Assembly: GCA_947174985.1 (NCBI GenBank)
Contig: CAMWLB010000089.1
Location: forward strand, 1 to 10,173
Direction of reading: 5' to 3'
Source of the DNA: an uncultured Lachnospiraceae bacterium
Lineage (GTDB): Bacteria; Bacillota; Clostridia; Lachnospirales; Lachnospiraceae
Length of the DNA: 10,173 nucleotides
Shown here: positions 5,931 to 10,173 of the stretch, piece after piece
How the letters are laid out: every line of letters begins with the position of its first letter
Position numbering within the stretch: position 1 is the first letter of the stretch
Position numbers and translations under genes: made by a program
Notes under the pieces: model-generated
Database searches by the model: none
Told to the model about the DNA's origin: nothing
What the model saw: only the letters and a program-made list of their open reading frames with translations

Positions 5931-7487
5931 TTACTTAGCATAATCAATTACGCGGCTTTCACGGATAACATTGACTTTAATTTGTCCGGGATATTCCAGT
6001 TCAGCTTCAATCTGTTTGGAAATATCTCTCGCCAATACTACCATATCAGCATCCGTAATCTGCTCAGGAACTACCATTACGCGAATTTCCCGACCTGCCT
6101 GAATAGCAAAAGATTTGTCAACACCTTTGAAATTGTTTGTGATTTCTTCCAATTGTCTTAATCTGCTAGTGTAGGTTTCCAGTGTTTCCCTTCTAGCGCC
6201 CGGTCTTGCAGCGGATATTGTATCAGCAGCTTGTACAATACATGCAATCAGGGATGTAGCTTCCACGTCGCCGTGGTGGGATTCAACCGCATTGATTACG
6301 GTTGCATTCTCCTTATACTTTCTGCAAAGCTCTGAACCTAACTGAATATGGGAACCTTCCATTTCATGGTCAACCGCCTTACCGATATCATGCAAAAGTC
6401 CCGCACGTTTTGCAAGACGAACATCCAGTCCCATCTCTGCCGCCAGAAGCCCTGACAACTGTGCAACTTCTATGGAATGCTTTAATGCATTCTGCCCATA
6501 ACTGGTTCTGAATTTCATCTTACCGAGTAATTTTACGAGTTCAGGGTGAATACCATGTACGCCTACCTCAAGAGTGGCAGCTTCACCTTCCTCTTTAATC
6601 ATTACCTCTACTTCCCTCTGCGCCTTTTCTACCATTTCTTCAATTCTGGCAGGATGGATACGTCCATCTACAATCAGCTTTTCAAGGGCAATCCTTGCAA
6701 CCTCGCGGCGGATGGGGTCAAACCCTGACAGAATAACTGCCTCCGGCGTATCATCGATAATTAAATCAACGCCCGTCATCGTCTCCAATGTACGGATATT
6801 GCGTCCTTCCCTGCCGATAATACGACCCTTCATCTCATCGCTTGGAAGCTGTACGACGGAGATGGTAGTCTCAGAGACATGATCTGCTGCGCATCTCTGA
6901 ATTGCATTTACTACATACTCCTTCGCCTTTTTGTCTGCTTCTTCTTTGGCCCGACTTTCCATTTCTTTAATCATCACGGCCGTTTCATGTTTCACTTCAT
7001 CTTCAACAATTTTTAACAAATACTCTTTTGCCTGTTCAGAGGTTAATCCGGAAATTCTCTCCAGTTCCTGTACGCGCTGTTCGTTCAGCTTTGACACTTC
7101 TGCCTTCATCTTGTTTAAAGACTCTTCGCGCTGTGCCAGACTTACTTCTTTGCGTTCAATAGCATCCGCTTTTTTATCGATGTTCTCTTCCTTCTGCTGG
7201 ACCCTTCGCTCATAACGCTGCGCTTCCGCCCTGCGCTCCTTAATTTCTTTGTCGAGTTCATTCTTGGTCTTAATGGACTCTTCCTTGATTTCAAGCAGCG
7301 ACTCGCGTTTCTTGGCTTCTGCGGTCTTTAAAGCTTCATCGATAATCTCTCTCGCTTTGACTTCTGCATCGCCCAACTTCGCTTCCACGTATTTTTTACG
7401 CCGCTCCGTTGCAATCTTTGCAGTCACCGGAATCGAGATGACAAGCGTAACCACTATTGCTCCCAAAGCACACAATGCATACCACAT
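5931..7487 (-). CDS. rny: Ribonuclease Y
   Basis: RNase Y is the membrane-anchored endoribonuclease that starts bulk mRNA decay in many Firmicutes. From the ATG at 7487 the protein has 518 residues, nearly the Bacillus length (520). Order of parts: N-terminal membrane anchor (about 3-20), a long charged coiled coil (about 25-195), a KH RNA-binding domain with GRIIGREGRN at 221-230, and a C-terminal HD domain with catalytic His366-Asp367 in LLHDIGK, ESHHGD at 402-407 and a distal QAADTISAARPGARR at 419-433. The start is decided by AAGGAGGTG (7505-7497) 9 nt upstream; the frame stays open to 7541 but the added 18 residues are hydrophilic and would displace the anchor from the N-terminus. It lies downstream of recX with its own promoter and a leader of about 150 nt, and ends at a strong terminator. 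Confidence 0.97.
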   Translation of the reverse strand: MWYALCALGAIVVTLVISIPVTAKIATERRKKYVEAKLGDAEVKAREIIDEALKTAEAKKRESLLEIKEESIKTKNELDKEIKERRAEAQRYERRVQQKEENIDKKADAIERKEVSLAQREESLNKMKAEVSKLNEQRVQELERISGLTSEQAKEYLLKIVEDEVKHETAVMIKEMESRAKEEADKKAKEYVVNAIQRCAADHVSETTISVVQLPSDEMKGRIIGREGRNIRTLETMTGVDLIIDDTPEAVILSGFDPIRREVARIALEKLIVDGRIHPARIEEMVEKAQREVEVMIKEEGEAATLEVGVHGIHPELVKLLGKMKFRTSYGQNALKHSIEVAQLSGLLAAEMGLDVRLAKRAGLLHDIGKAVDHEMEGSHIQLGSELCRKYKENATVINAVESHHGDVEATSLIACIVQAADTISAARPGARRETLETYTSRLRQLEEITNNFKGVDKSFAIQAGREIRVMVVPEQITDADMVVLARDISKQIEAELEYPGQIKVNVIRESRVIDYAK

Positions 7488-7496
7488 GTACAGGAG

Positions 7497-7505
7497 CACC
7501 TCCTT
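7497..7505 (-). promoter_or_regulatory. rny ribosome binding site, in a small dyad
   Basis: AAGGAGGTG is a near-perfect Shine-Dalgarno sequence and fixes the rny start at 7487. It overlaps a 5-bp inverted repeat, AGGAG-GTG-CTCCT (7504-7492), which could fold into a tight hairpin over the site; the 3-nt loop makes this weak. Confidence 0.75.
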
Positions 7506-7521
7506 ATTAAGTTTTCGTGCA

Positions 7522-7535
7522 TGGTCCTTGGACCA
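7522..7535. repeat. Perfect dyad in the rny leader
   Basis: TGGTCCTTGGACCA is a 6-2-6 inverted repeat about 35 nt upstream of the rny start codon. As RNA it would form a 5-bp stem with a 4-nt loop; as DNA it looks like a small operator. Confidence 0.5.
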
Positions 7536-7586
7536 AAACATAACGCCGAAACGTCATGCCAAATCTATTATAGAATGTATGTATAT

Positions 7587-7613
7587 GCCGTTTTTTGCAA
7601 AGAAAAACACGGC
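7587..7613. repeat. Stem-loop in the rny leader
   Basis: GCCGT (7587-7591) pairs with ACGGC (7609-7613), followed after a one-base bulge by TTTTT (7592-7596) with AAAAA (7603-7607), leaving a 6-nt loop. In neither direction is a T-run placed after the stem, so it is not a normal intrinsic terminator. It falls inside the predicted rny leader. Confidence 0.5.
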
Positions 7614-7645
7614 GCACATTCTAAATGCAATTTTACAACACTTAA

Positions 7646-7674
7646 ATTTTAAATTAAAATGGTGCTCATGTCAA
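7646..7674 (-). promoter_or_regulatory. Vegetative promoter of rny
   Basis: On the minus strand a perfect TTGACA (7674-7669), a 17-nt spacer and TAAAAT (7651-7646). It lies just after the recX stop codon. The start would be near 7640, giving a leader of about 150 nt. No terminator is visible between recX and this promoter, so rny may also receive read-through from recA-recX. A second TATAAT-like element nearer the gene has no good -35. Confidence 0.7.
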
Positions 7675-7718
7675 GCGTAAGTGATTATCTTTACCCTGAA
7701 CTTTACACAAAACTTAGT

Positions 7719-8327
7719 CTATTTTAACAGCATCCTGCGTATTTTGTCCCCGTCAAAGCCCTTTCGCACTAAAAAAGCATACATTTTCTGCAATTCTTTC
7801 CTGTCTGCTGATTCCACATCAAAGTGCTTTTTGACAAGCAACGCCTTTATCTGCTCCTCTTCGTCCTGCACATTGCCCTCACCCTCCCAGTGAATCCACG
7901 CACTTGCAATCGTCTCTGCGGAAATCCCCTTTTGCAGCAAATCGTTCTCTATCCGCCGCCTGCTCTTGCGCTCATGGCTGCATACAATGAAGCTCTCCGC
8001 ATAACGCAAATCGTCAATATAGCGCTCAGAGGCCGCATAATCAAGCGCTTCCTCTATCACCTGCTCCGGATATCCGCCCTGCTTTAACTTGAGCTTAAGT
8101 TGTTCGCGGGTATAATCCCGCGATTTTATCAAATTCATGCAGCGCAGCTTTGCACGCTTGGGAAGCACCTCGCATACCAGTTCCTCATATATCTTTTCCT
8201 CGATGGGCTCGCCTTCCCGCAAACCATACTTTCGCAGTTCGCCCTTGTACAGAACAAAGGCGGACTGCTCGTCAATGTATACTTTTACTCTGGAAGCCGA
8301 CACCTCCGAAAGCCTCGTCACAATCAT
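7719..8327 (-). CDS. recX: Regulatory protein RecX
   Basis: RecX binds the RecA filament and modulates its growth and ATPase activity. The product has 202 residues from the ATG at 8327: an N-terminal region of about 60 residues, as in Firmicute RecX, followed by helical repeats with family motifs such as KSRDYTREQLKLKL, SERYIDDLRYAESFI, ERKSRRRIENDL and a basic C-terminus (RKGFDGDKIRRMLLK). The frame could open at a TTG (8336), but AGGGAGG (8343-8337) abuts that TTG with no spacing and is 9 nt from the ATG at 8327, so the ATG is preferred. It starts 63 nt after the recA stop with no terminator between, so it is very likely co-transcribed with recA and under SOS control. Confidence 0.93.
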   Translation of the reverse strand: MIVTRLSEVSASRVKVYIDEQSAFVLYKGELRKYGLREGEPIEEKIYEELVCEVLPKRAKLRCMNLIKSRDYTREQLKLKLKQGGYPEQVIEEALDYAASERYIDDLRYAESFIVCSHERKSRRRIENDLLQKGISAETIASAWIHWEGEGNVQDEEEQIKALLVKKHFDVESADRKELQKMYAFLVRKGFDGDKIRRMLLK

Positions 8328-8390
8328 GACTGTCAACCTCCCTTAAGCCACTTTCACAGGCAAACGTTTTTACTTTCTGCTTCCGGCTCT

Positions 8391-9503
8391 CTATTCTTTG
8401 GAGGTCTTCTGCTCTTTGGAAGCCTTTGCTTCTAAAGCCTTTTGTTCCTTAGCCGCCTTTGTATCATTACCCTTTAACTCTTCGGGCTTTTCTGCCGGTA
8501 CCTTATCCGCACTCAGTCCGTAATGAGCCCGCACCTTTCCCTCTACCTCAGCGCAGACATCGGGATTACTCTTTAAATACAACTTGGCATTTTCTCTGCC
8601 CTGTCCTATTTTATTGCCCTCATAAGCATACCATGCACCGGATTTATTGATAACACCAATCTCAGCCGCCAAATCCAGTATATCTCCTGCCATTGATATG
8701 CCTTCGCCAAACATGATGTCAAACTCTGCTTCCTTGAAAGGCGGCGCTATTTTATTTTTCACTACTTTAACCCTGGTCCTGTTGCCGATAACCTCTCCAC
8801 CCTGCTTTAAAGACTCAATACGGCGCACATCCAGACGCACAGAGGAATAAAATTTCAGTGCACGGCCGCCGGTCGTCGTCTCGGGATTGCCGAACATTAT
8901 ACCAACCTTTTCCCTGAGCTGATTGATAAACACTACCGTACAGTTTGATTTACTGATAACCGAGGTCAGCTTTCTCAGTGCCTGGGACATAAGCCTTGCC
9001 TGCAGTCCTACATGGGAATCCCCCATATCGCCTTCAATTTCTGCCTTAGGCACTAATGCCGCTACCGAGTCCACCACCACGATATCAATAGCGCCGGAAC
9101 GTACCATCGTCTCCGTAATCTCCAACGCCTGCTCACCGCTATCCGGCTGCGATATGTAGAGGTTGTCTATATCAACGCCTATATTCTTGGCATAGACAGG
9201 ATCCAGCGCGTGCTCCGCATCAATAAAACCTGCGATACCGCCACGCTTTTGTACCTCTGCAATCATGTGCAGAGTCACTGTCGTCTTACCACTGGACTCC
9301 GGACCATAAATCTCTACAATCCTTCCCTTCGGAATACCGCCGAGTCCCAATGCCACGTCAAGGCTTAGAGAACCTGTAGGGATAGTTTCCACATTCATCT
9401 GTGCCGAAGGGTCGCCCAGCTTCATGACAGCTCCCTTACCATACTGCTTTTCAATCTGCACAAGTGCAGCATCCAATGCTTTTAACTTCTCTTCTCTTTC
9501 CAT
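8391..9503 (-). CDS. recA: Recombinase RecA
   Basis: RecA forms ATP-dependent filaments on single-stranded DNA, performs strand exchange and triggers LexA self-cleavage. The 370-residue protein has Walker A GPESSGKT at 67-74, Walker B around IVVVDSVAAL (141-150, Asp145), the L1 region near 156-166, the L2 region near 196-210 with the GNPETTTGG signature at 205-213, and the usual C-terminal domain. The tail from about 333 is low-complexity and rich in Lys, Ala and Glu, with the short repeat KEQK at 352-355 and 363-366; it is longer and more basic than the acidic tail of the Escherichia coli protein. A GAGGA ribosome binding site lies about 10 nt before the ATG. It heads the recA-recX unit, and its promoter carries LexA boxes. 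Confidence 0.99.
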   Translation of the reverse strand: MEREEKLKALDAALVQIEKQYGKGAVMKLGDPSAQMNVETIPTGSLSLDVALGLGGIPKGRIVEIYGPESSGKTTVTLHMIAEVQKRGGIAGFIDAEHALDPVYAKNIGVDIDNLYISQPDSGEQALEITETMVRSGAIDIVVVDSVAALVPKAEIEGDMGDSHVGLQARLMSQALRKLTSVISKSNCTVVFINQLREKVGIMFGNPETTTGGRALKFYSSVRLDVRRIESLKQGGEVIGNRTRVKVVKNKIAPPFKEAEFDIMFGEGISMAGDILDLAAEIGVINKSGAWYAYEGNKIGQGRENAKLYLKSNPDVCAEVEGKVRAHYGLSADKVPAEKPEELKGNDTKAAKEQKALEAKASKEQKTSKE

Positions 9504-9570
9504 ATTGATTCATCCTCATTTCTGCACTGCTTCCTATTTACCCTGCAAAAAATATGCACAGGCTGTCTTG

Positions 9571-9590
9571 TGTCAGGCAGCGCGCTGACA
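9571..9590. repeat. Inverted repeat in the recA leader
   Basis: TGTCAG (9571-9576) and CTGACA (9585-9590) enclose GC-rich GCAGCGCG; an alternative nested palindrome is CAGCGCGCTG (9578-9587). On the recA strand the T-run lies before the stem, so it is not a terminator. Confidence 0.45.
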
Positions 9591-9690
9591 AAAAATGATT
9601 TCCATTACTATTTACATCAGCTCAATGATATCGGATTTGTTGTTCCGCAGATTATGCCGTATTCTTTCTCATATACAAAACCTTGTTTAT

Positions 9691-9702
9691 GAACAAGCGT
9701 TC
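9691..9702. promoter_or_regulatory. LexA (DinR) SOS box 1
   Basis: GAACAAGCGTTC matches the Firmicute LexA pattern GAAC-N4-GTTC exactly and the longer CGAACRNRYGTTYC consensus at 12 of 14 positions. It lies just downstream of the predicted recA start point (near 9707), where bound LexA would block initiation. Confidence 0.85.
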
Positions 9703-9713
9703 TGTATGGAATT

Positions 9714-9742
9714 AGAATAAAACATTTGTTCTGTTTTGTCAA
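9714..9742 (-). promoter_or_regulatory. recA: recA promoter
   Basis: On the minus strand a perfect TTGACA (9742-9737), a 17-nt spacer and TATTCT (9719-9714). The start should be near 9707. Both LexA-type boxes touch this promoter. It lies 66 bases beyond the stop of the upstream Rpn-family gene, which has no visible terminator, so some read-through could also reach recA. Confidence 0.8.
9720..9731. promoter_or_regulatory. LexA-like SOS box 2 (one mismatch)
   Basis: AAACATTTGTTC differs from GAAC-N4-GTTC at one base and fills the spacer between the recA -35 and -10 elements. It starts 29 bp from box 1, near three helical turns, so both could be bound on one DNA face. Confidence 0.6.
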
Positions 9743-9808
9743 TCCTTTTTTATTATAAGCTATTCAAAGTACAATAATCCGCCCTTTTAACCCGTGTTTC
9801 CCCAATTT

Positions 9809-10173
9809 TTATTTCACAGCATATCTATCAAAGCACTTCACCGCCTCCTCCTCGGAAATGGCAAACACCTGCTTCAGCTTCCTTACTGTCTCTTCCCTGC
9901 TCTTTCCCTCTTCCATGCTGATTGCCACCAGCATCTCCATGCGGCCTTCCTTTCTGCCTTCTTCCCTCTCATAGGCATCCTGCGCCCTTCTGTCCCGCCG
10001 TGCCTTCAGGTACAGCTCATAGCGCGCCCGCAGCCTCCCCCTCAGGTTCAGCAGCTTCAGTTCCTTTACCGCCTCCAGTATCCCCGCATTTTTCGTCCCT
10101 GCCTTCAGCATGTCCAAATCCTCCTCGCTCTCCGCATTGAAAAAACGTATCCATTCCTCCAGGGGGCCGTCTC
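9809..10173 (-). CDS. Rpn family recombination-promoting nuclease / PD-(D/E)XK transposase-like protein, C-terminal part
   Basis: Only the C-terminal 120 residues or so are inside the window; the frame stays open to the right edge, so the gene starts beyond it. The TTG at 10117 is not a credible start because the family pattern continues upstream of it: EEWIRFFNAE, then DLDMLKAGTKN, GILEAVKELKLLN and RARYELYLKARRD. This is the usual helical region after the PD-(D/E)XK nuclease core in Rpn (COG5464/TIGR01784-type) proteins. The tail is Arg/Glu/Lys-rich (YEREEGRKEGRMEM) and probably coiled. Family members are DNA endonucleases linked with recA-independent recombination and are often called transposases, though mobility is rarely shown. 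The catalytic residues are outside the window, so activity cannot be judged. No terminator is visible after the stop. Confidence 0.78.
   Translation of the reverse strand, partial: DGPLEEWIRFFNAESEEDLDMLKAGTKNAGILEAVKELKLLNLRGRLRARYELYLKARRDRRAQDAYEREEGRKEGRMEMLVAISMEEGKSREETVRKLKQVFAISEEEAVKCFDRYAVK

Larger units (their letters stand above)
9504..9707 (-). other. Predicted long recA leader
   Basis: The stretch 9504-9808 has no protein gene. About 200 nt of it would be untranslated recA leader from the promoter below. It holds inverted repeats: CTTGTT/AACAAG (9682-9697), CGGA/TCCG (9634-9649 area) and TGTCAG/CTGACA (9571-9590), and a six-codon frame (9672-9652, MRKNTA) with AAGG 8 nt upstream. 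No known riboswitch or RNA family was recognised. Confidence 0.5.

Noticed and set aside
7488..7541. Longer RNase Y starting at 7541
   Set aside because: A near-perfect AAGGAGGTG lies 9 nt before 7487, and that start puts the membrane anchor at the very N-terminus and gives the usual family length.
8327..8336. TTG at 8336 as the recX start, and TTGACA at the same place as a -35 element
   Set aside because: The Shine-Dalgarno sequence abuts the TTG with no spacing but is 9 nt from the next in-frame ATG. No -10 hexamer follows at the right distance.
9571..9597. TGTCAG/CTGACA stem beside a six-base A/T run as a terminator before recA
   Set aside because: On the recA strand the T-run comes before the stem, and on the other strand the stem is followed by A residues, so neither direction gives an intrinsic terminator.
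1..10173. CRISPR arrays, tRNA or rRNA genes, known riboswitches, complete insertion sequences
   Set aside because: No regularly spaced repeats, cloverleaf-type sequences, recognised aptamer cores or paired terminal repeats were seen by reading; covariance-model searches were not possible.

Overview
The window looks like ordinary chromosome from a spore-forming, low-to-mid GC Firmicute, most likely Lachnospiraceae or a related Clostridia lineage. The evidence is two sporulation genes (spoVB, spoIIM), RNase Y, a recA-recX-rny order, strong AGGAGG-type ribosome binding sites, a GAAC-N4-GTTC SOS box of the Firmicute type, and a gene tail of the Rpn/PD-(D/E)XK family common in gut Clostridia. The taxon is inferred from protein character, not from a search.

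Layout. Positions 1-2279 run rightward: the 3' part of spoVB (lipid-linked oligosaccharide flippase family), then a class I DAHP synthase gene with its own near-consensus promoter overlapping the spoVB stop. Positions 4875-2286 run leftward as a probable operon: a PLP aminotransferase of the AspT/MocR-like class, a Nudix hydrolase, and spoIIM, which also has a candidate sigma-E promoter just upstream. A single rightward gene at 5172-5855 encodes an HD-domain hydrolase. It and its upstream region are much more AT-rich than the neighbours and may have been acquired. A bidirectional terminator (5874-5904) separates it from the leftward block recA - recX - rny (9503 to 5931). recA has a consensus-like promoter with one LexA box between -35 and -10 and another just after the start point, followed by a leader of about 200 nt. 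rny has its own promoter (TTGACA-N17-TAAAAT) and a leader with several inverted repeats. At the right edge the leftward 3' end of an Rpn-family gene enters the window.

How the genes fit together. recA and recX form an SOS-regulated recombination pair, with RecX modulating RecA filaments. RNase Y is the membrane-anchored mRNA decay endonuclease, and recA-rny proximity also occurs in Bacillus subtilis. spoIIM (engulfment) and spoVB (envelope synthesis during sporulation) are separate sporulation functions. DAHP synthase opens the shikimate pathway. No clearly new system is visible. The most useful observations are regulatory (SOS promoter, sigma-E-like promoter, structured rny and recA leaders), a Nudix enzyme lacking the proline typical of ADP-ribose pyrophosphatases, and the compositionally odd HD gene.
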